NCBI GenBank assembly: GCA_014730055.1
Contig: WJIV01000173.1
Location: 1 to 44,999, forward strand
Direction: 5' to 3'
Source of the DNA: Candidatus Bathyarchaeota archaeon
GTDB taxonomy: Archaea > Thermoproteota > Bathyarchaeia > TCS64
DNA length: 44,999 nucleotides
Of this stretch, positions 1 to 8,247 are shown piece by piece (the first letter of the stretch is position 1; every line of letters starts with the position of its first letter). The notes under the pieces are model-generated. The model saw only the letters and a list, made by a program, of their open reading frames with translations, made no database searches and was not told the DNA's origin. The translations under genes were made by a program, and so were the position numbers.

Positions 1-1
1 G

Positions 2-733
2 AAAGCTATAGAGGATGGTCTGATAAAGCACCTAGGATTCAGCTTCCATGATGAACTACCACTCTTCAAAGAGATTATTGACGCCTATGATAAATGGACA
101 TTCTGTCAGATTCAACTCAACTACATGGATACAGAGTATCAGGCAGGATTAGAGGGACTTCGGTACGCAGCCGAAAAAGGAATAGCTGTTGTTATAATGG
201 AGCCCATCAAAGGGGGTAAATTAGCTGTGACCCCTCCTAAAGATGTCAAGGAGATCTGGGCTAAGGCTGAGAAAGACAGAACTCCTGCTGAGTGGGCTCT
301 TCAATGGGTCTGGAACTTGCCAGAGGTAAGCACAGTTTTAAGCGGTATGAGTGAGATGTGGCATGTTGAGGAGAACATTGAGTATGCCAAAAGGAGTGCG
401 CCAGGAATATTATCAGAGCAAGAACTCAAACTATATGATGAGGTCGTTGAAGCATACAACAACCTCGGCTTTATAGGATGTACAGCATGCAGATACTGTA
501 TGCCGTGTCCTGAAGGAGTTGAGATACCAAAGGTACTTGGACTCTACAATGAATACTACATGAACGAACAGAGTGACGAGATAAAACAAAAATACTGGGA
601 AGAAATTAGCCCGGAAATGGAGCCAGCTAACTGTATAGCATGTGGGAAATGCGAAGAACAATGCCCCCAGGAGTTACCGATAAGGAAATTCATGAACGAG
701 GCAGGCAGAATATTCAAACGCCCTGAAGAGTAA
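2..733 (+). CDS. Aldo/keto reductase with C-terminal 2x[4Fe-4S] ferredoxin domain (5' end missing)
   Basis: The reading frame is open from base 2, so the gene begins outside the window. The visible part is the C-terminal half of an aldo/keto reductase barrel (the stretch around GFSFHDELPLFK and the QLNYMD and IMEPIKGGKL motifs), which uses NAD(P)H to reduce carbonyls. The end carries two cysteine clusters, CTACRYCMPCP and CIACGKCEEQCP, typical of a pair of [4Fe-4S] clusters. Members of this fused subfamily are common in anaerobes and are assumed to exchange electrons with ferredoxin as well as nicotinamide. The substrate cannot be read from the sequence. It converges on the Tag-like gene with a T-rich 66-base gap. 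The family call is secure; the physiological role is unknown. Confidence 0.88.
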   Translation, partial: KAIEDGLIKHLGFSFHDELPLFKEIIDAYDKWTFCQIQLNYMDTEYQAGLEGLRYAAEKGIAVVIMEPIKGGKLAVTPPKDVKEIWAKAEKDRTPAEWALQWVWNLPEVSTVLSGMSEMWHVEENIEYAKRSAPGILSEQELKLYDEVVEAYNNLGFIGCTACRYCMPCPEGVEIPKVLGLYNEYYMNEQSDEIKQKYWEEISPEMEPANCIACGKCEEQCPQELPIRKFMNEAGRIFKRPEE

Positions 734-799
734 TCCCCAAAATCATTTTTATCTAAATATAATTAAACAAATAATTTTGTGCTTGCATTTCTGATTATT

Positions 800-1288
800 C
801 TATACAAGGTTACTAGCCTTTCTGGAGTGGACGCTCTCATCGTATTTTATTGGTTCACCAACACTCCATAAGAATATGTGCGCGGTACTCTTACCAACTC
901 GAGAGAACATGCTGATAAGTCGCTTTACTACATAATCGTAATTATTTGACTTATCTAGGTAATCAAGCCATTTCCTAAAACTACCATGTTCTTTGGATAC
1001 TCGCTTGAAAACCTCTGCGTTCTCAATAGTAGCCTGAATCTTCTGTTTGTTCCTTATTATGCCTGCATCATTTCTAAGTCTTTCAGAATCCTCAACGCCG
1101 TATGAGGAAACCACCTCTATATCGAAATTATCAAATGCTTTTAGGAAGTATTCCCACTTACTCGCAACTACTTGCCAACTCATACCAGCCTGAAAAATAA
1201 CCCGCGTGAGGTTCATGAAATATTCTCGATCTGTCTCTGGCCTTTTATCATGAAACACCCAGTCAGGTATACTCCTTTCTTTATGCAT
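800..1288 (-). CDS. DNA-3-methyladenine glycosylase I (Tag)-like, HhH-GPD fold
   Basis: This 162-residue protein resembles bacterial Tag, which removes 3-methyladenine from alkylated DNA. The N-terminal part has the Tag hallmark QAGMSW followed by a helix resembling the Tag FDxxxVxxY segment. The middle has DAGIIRNKQKIQATI, matching the helix-hairpin-helix region of Tag (NDAGIIRHRGKIQAII in bacterial members). It is shorter than the roughly 187-residue E. coli enzyme and lacks the N-terminal Cys and C-terminal His/Cys residues that bind zinc there. It may therefore be a zinc-free Tag relative with shifted specificity. It diverges from the GGT-like gene across a hairpin-containing gap. Family confidence is good; exact substrate is not. 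Confidence 0.75.
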   Translation of the reverse strand: MHKERSIPDWVFHDKRPETDREYFMNLTRVIFQAGMSWQVVASKWEYFLKAFDNFDIEVVSSYGVEDSERLRNDAGIIRNKQKIQATIENAEVFKRVSKEHGSFRKWLDYLDKSNNYDYVVKRLISMFSRVGKSTAHIFLWSVGEPIKYDESVHSRKASNLV

Positions 1289-1308
1289 ATTTAGAGCATT
1301 TGAATAAT

Positions 1309-1341
1309 AGATATTGAATTTTTCCGTTAATTCAAATATCT
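1309..1341. repeat. Inverted repeat in the divergent Tag/GGT promoter region
   Basis: AGATATTGAATT at 1309-1320 and AATTCAAATATCT at 1329-1341 are inverted copies with one bulged base, separated by an 8-base spacer. It lies between two divergent starts (1288 and 1358), so it could be an operator for either gene. The AT-rich sequence also makes chance symmetry possible. Confidence 0.4.
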
Positions 1342-1357
1342 AGTAGACAATGAACTA

Positions 1358-2983
1358 GTGATTAAATTGGAGCCACGTCAAGGAACAAAAGAAGTTGCAC
1401 ATTCACAGAAAGGGATGGTAAGCAGCAGTCATCCAAGGATTAGTGAAATTATGGTTAAAATCCTTAAAAGAGGTGGAAATGCGGTGGATGCTGCAATAGC
1501 TGGAAGTCTAGCAGGTCCAGTTTATGAGCCACATATGACCACGCACAGCGGTACAATCAGTTTCCTTTACTTCGATTCCAAGTCAGATGAATACTACTTC
1601 ATGGATGCGTCCCCTATACTTCCAAAAGGTTTACCTCCTTTCTGCCCTCACCCTTACTCTCCTAAGACAGCTGCAGCTATCCCAGGATCCCCTTCCGGCC
1701 TGAAATCAATGCTGGAGAGGTTTGGTTCAATCAAGTGGCGCGAGTTAATAAAGCCCGCTGTGGATGCGGCGAAAAACGGTCACACAGTTACCAGTTGGGA
1801 ATATGCTATATTATATGGTGGATCAGGTAGCAAATCTAGTTCACTTGAGGGACGAACCTTCTTTCCAAGTGGCAGAAAACACTTCACACCCGACGGGTTC
1901 CAAGTCCCTGTAGGAAGTAATTGGAAGCGCCCCGATTTGGCACAGACATTAGAAAGATCATCCATTGAGGGACCGGAATACTTCTTGGATGGAGACTGGG
2001 CAAAGAACTTCGTCTCGGAGGCTAGAAGGCTAGGCTGGGACATATCAGTGGATGATGTGGCAGGTTTTAAGCCCTTATGGCTGAATCCAATTAAATTTAA
2101 GTATAAGGAGAATGAGATAATTGGAATCCCCCCACCGCAAAGAGGAGGATTCTATACTGGGTTCTTGTTTGGAGTGCTAAGTAATTTTGACCTAATGATG
2201 ATGAATCACTACACAGAATCAGCGGATACACTAGCCTTAATTGCATGGACACTGAGAAGGGCTCACTATAATAGAAACCTAATACACGACCCAGAATACT
2301 ATGATAATCCTATTAATGCACTTCTTTCTGAGACTTTCCATAGAGTTATTGCCGACCTCTGGAGAGGTGGAAGGCCACGTATAGACCTAAGCGAATATCT
2401 AGATTTAACTCACAGCGAATCCACCATTAGAGGAAGTCTCCCCTCGACAATGCATGTCCCCCATGATAGCTGCGAGCTCAGTATCACGGATTCAGAAGGT
2501 AACTGGGTACAGATGATGGAAACTGGAGGTGCGGGTATACCAGGTGTTGTTGTGGATGGTGTACCAGGAAGCGGCATAGGGTGGGAGAGATATGCTCTCG
2601 TTGAACCCGGTGGGAGAACCCAGCATGCAATATCCAATACACTCGTCGCTAGATCTGGAGAACCATGGATGGCAGTTGGTAGCCCAGGGGATTGCATTTT
2701 TACTGTACCACAGGTTCTTCTTAGTATCCTAGAATATGGGTGGGACCCTTATTCTGCTATAGATGCACCAAGGTTCTGGCCTCTAAGAGATGATTGGACA
2801 ATTGAGGTTGAGAATCGGCTGCCCGTAGAGGTAATCTCTGGATTAAAAAAGATTGGAATTATGCCTCGACCTTTGGGAGATTATCATTGGCCAATGGGTA
2901 GCATGCAATGTGTCTGGAAGTCAGAGACGGGTCTTAGCGGTACTGCTGACCCCAGACGCCTAGGAGTAGCACTTGGTTACTAG
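1358..2983 (+). CDS. Gamma-glutamyltransferase family Ntn-hydrolase (nucleophile Thr replaced by Ser)
   Basis: The 541-residue product starts at GTG and covers the whole GGT family length: an N-terminal region with GGNAVDAAIAGSLA, a central region and a C-terminal region with VGSPGD. GGT proteins self-cleave before a threonine and then transfer or hydrolyse gamma-glutamyl groups, for example of glutathione. In canonical members the new N-terminus reads TTHxS. Here the aligned segment is DSCELS, with Ser371 and Cys372 where the two threonines belong. Ser or Cys can serve as Ntn nucleophile, so cleavage may still occur, but the substrate may differ. There is no signal peptide, so it is probably cytoplasmic. 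Archaea often lack glutathione, so another gamma-glutamyl or amide substrate is likely. The MFS gene starts its stop codon right at its 3' end, convergently. Confidence 0.85.
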   Translation: MIKLEPRQGTKEVAHSQKGMVSSSHPRISEIMVKILKRGGNAVDAAIAGSLAGPVYEPHMTTHSGTISFLYFDSKSDEYYFMDASPILPKGLPPFCPHPYSPKTAAAIPGSPSGLKSMLERFGSIKWRELIKPAVDAAKNGHTVTSWEYAILYGGSGSKSSSLEGRTFFPSGRKHFTPDGFQVPVGSNWKRPDLAQTLERSSIEGPEYFLDGDWAKNFVSEARRLGWDISVDDVAGFKPLWLNPIKFKYKENEIIGIPPPQRGGFYTGFLFGVLSNFDLMMMNHYTESADTLALIAWTLRRAHYNRNLIHDPEYYDNPINALLSETFHRVIADLWRGGRPRIDLSEYLDLTHSESTIRGSLPSTMHVPHDSCELSITDSEGNWVQMMETGGAGIPGVVVDGVPGSGIGWERYALVEPGGRTQHAISNTLVARSGEPWMAVGSPGDCIFTVPQVLLSILEYGWDPYSAIDAPRFWPLRDDWTIEVENRLPVEVISGLKKIGIMPRPLGDYHWPMGSMQCVWKSETGLSGTADPRRLGVALGY

Positions 2984-4171
2984 TCAGGTTATTCCCCTTA
3001 ACCTACAAGCCTGGAAGACTCTGCATCCTACTAGAAATGGAATGATAAGAATAGCTGAACTCAGAAAGAAGGGACTAGCAATATTGGTTAAATCAGCGGT
3101 TACTCCCCCCAAAAGTGGACCGGGTATTCTGGCTATGCTGCCAACAGATTGAGTTACCCCGAGGGTTCCACCTTGTTTATCCTGTTCGGTCATCATCGAG
3201 ATGAAACTGGGGACTGCAGTGTTACTTATTCCAATACCTGCACTGAGAAAAGCAAGGCAGACTCCGAATAAAATTATGTTGTTTAAAATGGGCATTAGGA
3301 AAATCCCGATCATCATAGATAGGGGACCAAGGATTATGAGCTTCTCCTCACCTAACCATGCTGAGAGTCTTTTTATTGCGAATCCCTGTAAGACTACCTG
3401 GACTATACCTATGAAAATGAACATATAGCTAGTCTCAACTTCGGTGAATCCATAGTTCTCAATCGCTAATATTGGTACAATTACAGGAATCGTTGCAAAT
3501 GCCAGAACTACAACGAAATATATTAGCAGCACCTGACCAACAATTGGTTTATTTATAGTCTCAATGATCTCTTGAATTGAGTCAACCCATCCAGTTGAAA
3601 TCTTGGATTCCTTATGGACCCTAGGTTCAGGTAGGAATAAAAGTACGAAGGATAAGTTAATAACACCTAAAAAAGCTGCAGTCGCACCTGGTGCCCATAA
3701 CCCATAAGGGCTAAGAAAACCGCTTATTACCGGTCCAAGAATGAATCCGATCCCAGAGGCCGCCCCCACCTTACCTATTCCTTGGGACCTCTCTTCTCGT
3801 GTAGTTATATCAGCTATGTACGCCTGTGCAATGCCGCCTTCAGTTGCCAATCCAGCTATCACTCTTGAAGCCAGAAGAACAGGGTAACTATTTGCGAAAG
3901 TGAAAAGTAGAAAACTTCCAATGCTTGTTAATATGCTGAAAATTAAAACTGGTCGCCTACCCATCCTATCACTAATTCTTCCAAGTAAGGGGCTGAAGAT
4001 AAATTGCATCAAACTGAAGCTAGCTATAAGAATTCCAATTCCAGTTGCTCCTGCCTCAAATTTCCGGGCGTAGAAGGGTATTAAAGGTATAATTATGCCA
4101 AAGCCAGTCATGTCAATAAGGACAGTTATTACAATTATGTTCAGAGGAGATAGTCTCTTATTTGATATCAT
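2984..4171 (-). CDS. MFS transporter (multidrug/TetA-like, 12 TM)
   Basis: This is a 395-residue integral membrane protein with about twelve hydrophobic segments. The first helix carries DMTGFGIIIPLIPFYA, typical of the DHA1/TetA group of drug:H+ antiporters. The loop between helices 2 and 3 has GRISDRMGRRPVL, the MFS motif A (GxxxDRxGRR). A second family motif, GFILGPVISGFL, matches motif C of antiporters. It would export a small molecule using the proton or sodium gradient; the substrate is unknown. Start is ATG at 4171. It is convergent with the GGT-like gene, with no gap between the stops. Confidence 0.88.
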   Translation of the reverse strand: MISNKRLSPLNIIVITVLIDMTGFGIIIPLIPFYARKFEAGATGIGILIASFSLMQFIFSPLLGRISDRMGRRPVLIFSILTSIGSFLLFTFANSYPVLLASRVIAGLATEGGIAQAYIADITTREERSQGIGKVGAASGIGFILGPVISGFLSPYGLWAPGATAAFLGVINLSFVLLFLPEPRVHKESKISTGWVDSIQEIIETINKPIVGQVLLIYFVVVLAFATIPVIVPILAIENYGFTEVETSYMFIFIGIVQVVLQGFAIKRLSAWLGEEKLIILGPLSMMIGIFLMPILNNIILFGVCLAFLSAGIGISNTAVPSFISMMTEQDKQGGTLGVTQSVGSIARIPGPLLGGVTADLTNIASPFFLSSAILIIPFLVGCRVFQACRLRGIT

Positions 4172-4286
4172 TTAAACAATGATAGCCAGTGAATCCTCAG
4201 TTTTAAAGTTAAGACATATTATGAGATTAAAATGAAGCAGAGATATAATTTGACTGATTTAATATGAAATTTATCTTATAGATCCT

Positions 4287-4412
4287 TTGAAGAATCCTGG
4301 ACAAAAGCATGAGGAGGAGAGTTTTGAGGAAAAGGTTCAGCAAGTGTTTGAGATTAGGGGGAGAATACTGAAGTTTTCCCAACCAACGAAACATTGGAAA
4401 GGTTATGTTTAA
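4287..4412 (+). other. Possible 41-aa small ORF or gene remnant in the 4172-4476 gap
   Basis: The 305-base gap between the MFS gene and the radical SAM gene has no clear gene. One frame is open from a TTG at 4287 to a TAA at 4410-4412 and encodes a protein-like, charged stretch (rich in E and K, ending HWKGYV). It has no ATG and no convincing ribosome binding site. It could be a small protein or the tail of a decayed gene. An overlapping minus-strand ORF of 72 codons looks hydrophobic by chance. Confidence 0.15.
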
Positions 4413-4476
4413 GCAAATCATAATCACGAAATAGGAATAGATCAACCTATAAAGATGCTTGCCTTAATCTCAACAA

Positions 4477-5904
4477 ATGCACGTAGTGCTTGTGGAGCCA
4501 CCAAAAGACTTCTGGTTCATTATGGGCAAGTATATACCACCACCTTTCGGAATACTATGCCTGGCTGCGCATCTAGAGGAGAAGTATCCAAGCAACGAGA
4601 TAACAGTCATAGACTCTCAAGCCGAGGGATTAGACTGGGATAAGCTTGAAAAGAAGATCTCTCGAATTGACCCAGATATCATCGCTCCATCTAGCCTATC
4701 AACGGCTAACGCTTTCTATGCATTAAGAACAGCTGAATTGGCCAAAAAGTTGAACCCCGAGGTCAAGACTATCCTAGGTGGGCAGCATTTCACGGCACTC
4801 TCCGAGGATACGCTTCAGAATTACCCGGAGATAGACTTTATAATACGGGGAGAGGGTGAAGAAACCTTCTCAGAATTAGTAAATAGAATTGATAAAGATA
4901 AGTCCATGTCAGAGTTGAAGGGCCTGTCATACAAATTAGAGGATAAAATCGTTCATAATCCTGATAGACCTTTGATATCTGACCTTAATTCAATACCTTA
5001 TCCGGCTTATCACCATGTTTCGGAGCATATGAAAGATTACTACTTCTCGCTAATGGCGGATCAAGACAGGCCTTTTGCAATCGTTGAGGGCTCAAGAGGT
5101 TGCAAACATAAATGTAGCTACTGTAGCCAGTGGTGTTTCTGGGATAATAAACAGAGATCAAAAAGTCCCACCAGAATTTTAGAAGAGTTCAAGCTCTTGT
5201 ATGATAAATATGGAAGCAAATTTTTCTGGTTCACTGACGATAACTTCGGACTAGGTCATCGGACAAGAGAAATATGCGAAAAAATTATAGAGGAAGGGCT
5301 AGGCGAAGAGATTCAATGGTTCTGCCAGATTAGAGTAGATGATATTGTTAACAATCCAGAGACACTGAACTTAATGAGTAAAGCTGGATGTACCTGGGCT
5401 CTTGTTGGATTTGACAATCCAAGTCAAGGTATTTTGAGAGATTATAGGAGGACAAACCTCAACAAACAGGAAAATAGGGAAGCTGTAAAAATTCTCAGAG
5501 AAAAGGGTATCTTCAGTCAGGGCACCTTCATCATTGGTCACAAGGAAGATAATCATGAGTCAATTAATGATGTTAGGGAATACGCGGATTTCCTCGACCC
5601 AGATATAGCTTCATTCTTTGTACTTACCCCATTCCCAGGGACGGATATATTCAATGAAGCAGTTAGAGAGGGATGGATAGAGGACTATAACTGGGCAAAT
5701 TACGACATGGTCCATGCGGTTATGCCAACAAAACACCTAAGCATAAAGGATGTCCAGAAGGAACTCTATGACTGCTATAATCACTTCTTTGGATCATGGC
5801 CCAGGAGATACCGCGGAATATCAAGTAGGAATCCTATAACAAGAAGAACTTATACATATTTGGCAAAACAGGCACTAATAACTGAGCTAAAAGGATTGGT
5901 CTAG
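4477..5904 (+). CDS. B12-binding-domain radical SAM protein
   Basis: The 475-residue product has an N-terminal Rossmann-like cobalamin-binding domain (VVLVEPP, ILGGQHFTAL and FIIRGEGEETF segments, residues 1-140) and a radical SAM core with the cluster motif C209xxxC213xxC216 after GSRG. Motifs further on (GTFIIGHKEDN, LTPFPGTDIF) match the B12-dependent radical SAM class that contains BchE and many methyltransferases. The canonical DxHxxG cobalamin-His motif is absent (DSQAEG stands near that place), which is common in this class. It would generate a 5'-deoxyadenosyl radical for methylation or rearrangement of an unidentified substrate. The downstream membrane protein begins 8 bases after its stop, so the two are probably co-transcribed and functionally linked. 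Confidence 0.9.
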   Translation: MHVVLVEPPKDFWFIMGKYIPPPFGILCLAAHLEEKYPSNEITVIDSQAEGLDWDKLEKKISRIDPDIIAPSSLSTANAFYALRTAELAKKLNPEVKTILGGQHFTALSEDTLQNYPEIDFIIRGEGEETFSELVNRIDKDKSMSELKGLSYKLEDKIVHNPDRPLISDLNSIPYPAYHHVSEHMKDYYFSLMADQDRPFAIVEGSRGCKHKCSYCSQWCFWDNKQRSKSPTRILEEFKLLYDKYGSKFFWFTDDNFGLGHRTREICEKIIEEGLGEEIQWFCQIRVDDIVNNPETLNLMSKAGCTWALVGFDNPSQGILRDYRRTNLNKQENREAVKILREKGIFSQGTFIIGHKEDNHESINDVREYADFLDPDIASFFVLTPFPGTDIFNEAVREGWIEDYNWANYDMVHAVMPTKHLSIKDVQKELYDCYNHFFGSWPRRYRGISSRNPITRRTYTYLAKQALITELKGLV

Positions 5905-5912
5905 GGGAGATT

Positions 5913-7127
5913 ATGATCTTTAAAGTAGTCAAAAAAAGACAACTGTTCTCCTACTTATTGATCTTTGTTTTTATGCCCATTATTACATTTTATGTCGGAA
6001 AATTCATGGACAAATTTTTCTTGCTTCCATCATTCCCTCCCGTGCCATGGAACCTTTTCGCAGGTATCGGGGTCTTTTACCTCGGACTGGGTCTAGGTAT
6101 CAAATCAACGCGCTCATTATATCAATTTGGTGGGGGTCTGCCTTGGGGAGAGGCAGTTAATGAGGTCAAAACTAAGAGAATGGTAAAAGACGGAGTATAT
6201 CAATATGTAAGAAATCCCATGGTACTGGGATATTCCATCTTACCAATGGGTATGGGGCTAATTTTTCGGTCCCTTGGTATGGCTATTAGCATTACCCCTT
6301 TGGTATTGGCAGTAAATATTGCAATTGTGAAGTTAATTGAGGAGCCAGATCTGCTCGAGAGATTCGGAACAGACTATATTAATTATAAGAAAGCTACTCC
6401 ATTTCTAATCCCCGACATACGGAGAATTTTCAAGGAATTTGTTCATATCACATTAACTAAAAAAACCCAAATTCAATATGCGTCCCTTTCATTAGCAGGT
6501 CTATTTTTTCTGTCCCAGATACTAGTTAAAGAATCTAACACTTTTTTTACTATAAAGCATCAATCCTCACTTTTTCTTGGTTCTTTTAGCATAATTTGCC
6601 TTATTGGACTAATTGCCGCAGTTTCCCCAAGACTATTGAAGTTTAAGCCACACAGGGTTGAGACCTCAAATTTCAGGGGACATCATCCTGATTGTGAGAA
6701 GTATCAATCACACATTTTGATTTTCAAAAATAAAGCCTACTGTGCAGGTTGCAGTGGACTGGCTATTGGAACAATTCTATCATTGTCTTTTACCTTAGTC
6801 TATCGGGTTCTTGGTATAGGGAACTTAGAAGTTGAACTAATCTTATGGTCTGGAGCAGTGCTGGTTACATTAGGGTTAATACAGCATTTTATAGATCTGG
6901 GAATTTCTTATGTTCATTTCATTCTCAATGTTTCCTTGGTTTTAGGAGTTTCTTTGATGATAATAACAATTGACTATCTTGGTCTGGGAATTTTTGTTAG
7001 AGTTTATGCTTTAGCCATGACTTTATTCTGGGTATCTTCGAGAATAAGAATCTCTCAGGAGGAACACTTTGACATCTGCGGTTCCTGCACCCTTGAATGT
7101 AATATAGGCTTCAAGGCAAATTCATAG
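5913..7127 (+). CDS. Membrane fusion: isoprenylcysteine-carboxylmethyltransferase-like domain plus DUF2085-like domain
   Basis: This 404-residue membrane protein has about eight to ten hydrophobic segments. Residues about 90-165 carry the ICMT/phospholipid methyltransferase pattern: GVYQYVRNPMVLGY followed by LIEEPDLLERFGTDYINYKKATP, the SAM-binding region of that family. From about residue 250 a second part begins with HHPDCEKYQSH and YCAGCSGLAIG. This Cys/His pattern at the mouth of transmembrane helices resembles DUF2085, thought to bind metal. The end contains three more cysteines (ICGSCTLEC). The pairing of a SAM-dependent membrane methyltransferase with an upstream radical SAM gene 8 bases away suggests one lipid- or peptide-modifying pathway, but no substrate can be named. 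Confidence 0.7.
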   Translation: MIFKVVKKRQLFSYLLIFVFMPIITFYVGKFMDKFFLLPSFPPVPWNLFAGIGVFYLGLGLGIKSTRSLYQFGGGLPWGEAVNEVKTKRMVKDGVYQYVRNPMVLGYSILPMGMGLIFRSLGMAISITPLVLAVNIAIVKLIEEPDLLERFGTDYINYKKATPFLIPDIRRIFKEFVHITLTKKTQIQYASLSLAGLFFLSQILVKESNTFFTIKHQSSLFLGSFSIICLIGLIAAVSPRLLKFKPHRVETSNFRGHHPDCEKYQSHILIFKNKAYCAGCSGLAIGTILSLSFTLVYRVLGIGNLEVELILWSGAVLVTLGLIQHFIDLGISYVHFILNVSLVLGVSLMIITIDYLGLGIFVRVYALAMTLFWVSSRIRISQEEHFDICGSCTLECNIGFKANS

Positions 7128-7173
7128 TAATATTTGTATAAGTGATGGTGAAATAGGTCTTAGGTGAATAACA

Positions 7174-7479
7174 ATGGTATACTGTACTAAATGCGGTACT
7201 GAGAATCCTGATGACGCTGAGAACTGCAGCAATTGTGGTGCATCTTTGAATCCTCCCGCTTACCGGAGTAGAAGGGATAATTGGGATTATGATGATGACT
7301 GCTTCGGGGGAAGGGGGAGAAGAACATGGCCCATTATAATTGGCCTTTTCTTAATCCTATTAGGAGCTTCATCGTTACTTGATGAACTTTATCCATGGAT
7401 TAACCCCGACACTCTATGGCCGCTTTTCATAATCGGTATAGGTCTACTGATTGTGTATAACGCGATGCAAAAAAGATAA
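7174..7479 (+). CDS. Zinc-ribbon plus two-helix membrane protein
   Basis: The 101-residue protein opens with a zinc ribbon (CTKCGTENPDDAENCSNCG, residues 4-22), then an Arg/Asp-rich linker and two hydrophobic helices (about residues 50-68 and 80-97) that resemble the LiaF/DUF5668 type membrane hairpin (WPLFIIGIGLLI). Such small proteins are common in archaea; a sensory or regulatory role at the membrane is often proposed but not shown. The start ATG at 7174 directly precedes the zinc ribbon. No operon partner is evident: the next gene converges. Confidence 0.65.
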   Translation: MVYCTKCGTENPDDAENCSNCGASLNPPAYRSRRDNWDYDDDCFGGRGRRTWPIIIGLFLILLGASSLLDELYPWINPDTLWPLFIIGIGLLIVYNAMQKR

Positions 7480-7485
7480 AATCAT

Positions 7486-8205
7486 CTATTTTTCTTGTTG
7501 ACGTAATCTCTCATATAATACTATAGCGGTTGCCACACTCACGTTAAGGCTTTCAAGTTTTCCCCTCATCGGTATTCTAAGTATTGAATCACATCTGTCA
7601 AGAAGCGTAGGGCTAATCCCGCGGTCCTCTCCTCCAATTATAAAGACAACTGGCAAGTCGAGATTTTCCTCATAGATTGTTTTAGGACCGGAAGAGTCAA
7701 TCCCAATAATAAATAGCCCATCGTCTTTTAGTTTCTTAAGTACCGGATAAAAGCTACGCTCCCAGACTGGAACTCTTAGACTACCTCCCATTGATACTCT
7801 GTGCACTGTTGGGCTAAGTGAAGCGCTGGCCTTTTTCGGTATGATTACACCATCAACACCTGTTGCCTCAGATGTTCGAAGAATAGCACCAAGATTATGA
7901 GGATCTTGTACTTGGTCAAGCATCAGCAGACAGATATCCTTTCCTGTTTCCTCAAGTACTTTATCAAGCCCCCATTGAGCATTTGGTTGTGCTAAAGCGA
8001 TTATTCCTTGGTGGTGCCCTGTATCGCTGAGGCTTTCAAGCTTGTGTTGCGGGACTTCTTCTATTCTCACTTTCTTTTTTACTGCGATGTCTAATATGGC
8101 TTGGAGCCTTGGATCTCTATTTCTTGTAGATTCTACTCTTATCAGTGTAACTATATTCTGTTTTAATGCTTCCTCGACAGGATTTCGGCCCTCAAGCTTT
8201 ATCAT
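7486..8205 (-). CDS. rlmB: RlmB-type TrmH/SpoU RNA 2'-O-ribose methyltransferase
   Basis: This 239-residue SPOUT enzyme transfers a methyl group from SAM to a ribose 2'-OH, in bacteria to a conserved 23S rRNA guanosine. The N-terminal substrate-binding domain begins GRNPVEEALK and ends in HHQGIIAL. The catalytic knotted domain has motif 1 (DPHNLGAILRTSEATG), motif 2 (FIIGGEDRGISP) and motif 3 (IPMRGKLESLNVSVATAIVLYE), all intact. Full length matches bacterial RlmB (about 245 residues). This architecture is far more typical of bacteria than archaea, so acquisition by transfer is plausible. The true target in this organism is not known. The GNAT gene lies 42 bases upstream in the same direction. 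Confidence 0.88.
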   Translation of the reverse strand: MIKLEGRNPVEEALKQNIVTLIRVESTRNRDPRLQAILDIAVKKKVRIEEVPQHKLESLSDTGHHQGIIALAQPNAQWGLDKVLEETGKDICLLMLDQVQDPHNLGAILRTSEATGVDGVIIPKKASASLSPTVHRVSMGGSLRVPVWERSFYPVLKKLKDDGLFIIGIDSSGPKTIYEENLDLPVVFIIGGEDRGISPTLLDRCDSILRIPMRGKLESLNVSVATAIVLYERLRQQEK

Positions 8206-8247
8206 TTGGATTGATAAAAGCTCGATATTATAAAAAAGGATCTTGTT

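Noticed and set aside
4227..4445. 72-codon minus-strand ORF between the MFS and radical SAM genes
   Set aside because: Its composition (Leu/Ile/Phe-rich without a regular membrane pattern) looks like AT-rich chance translation, and no ribosome binding site is visible.
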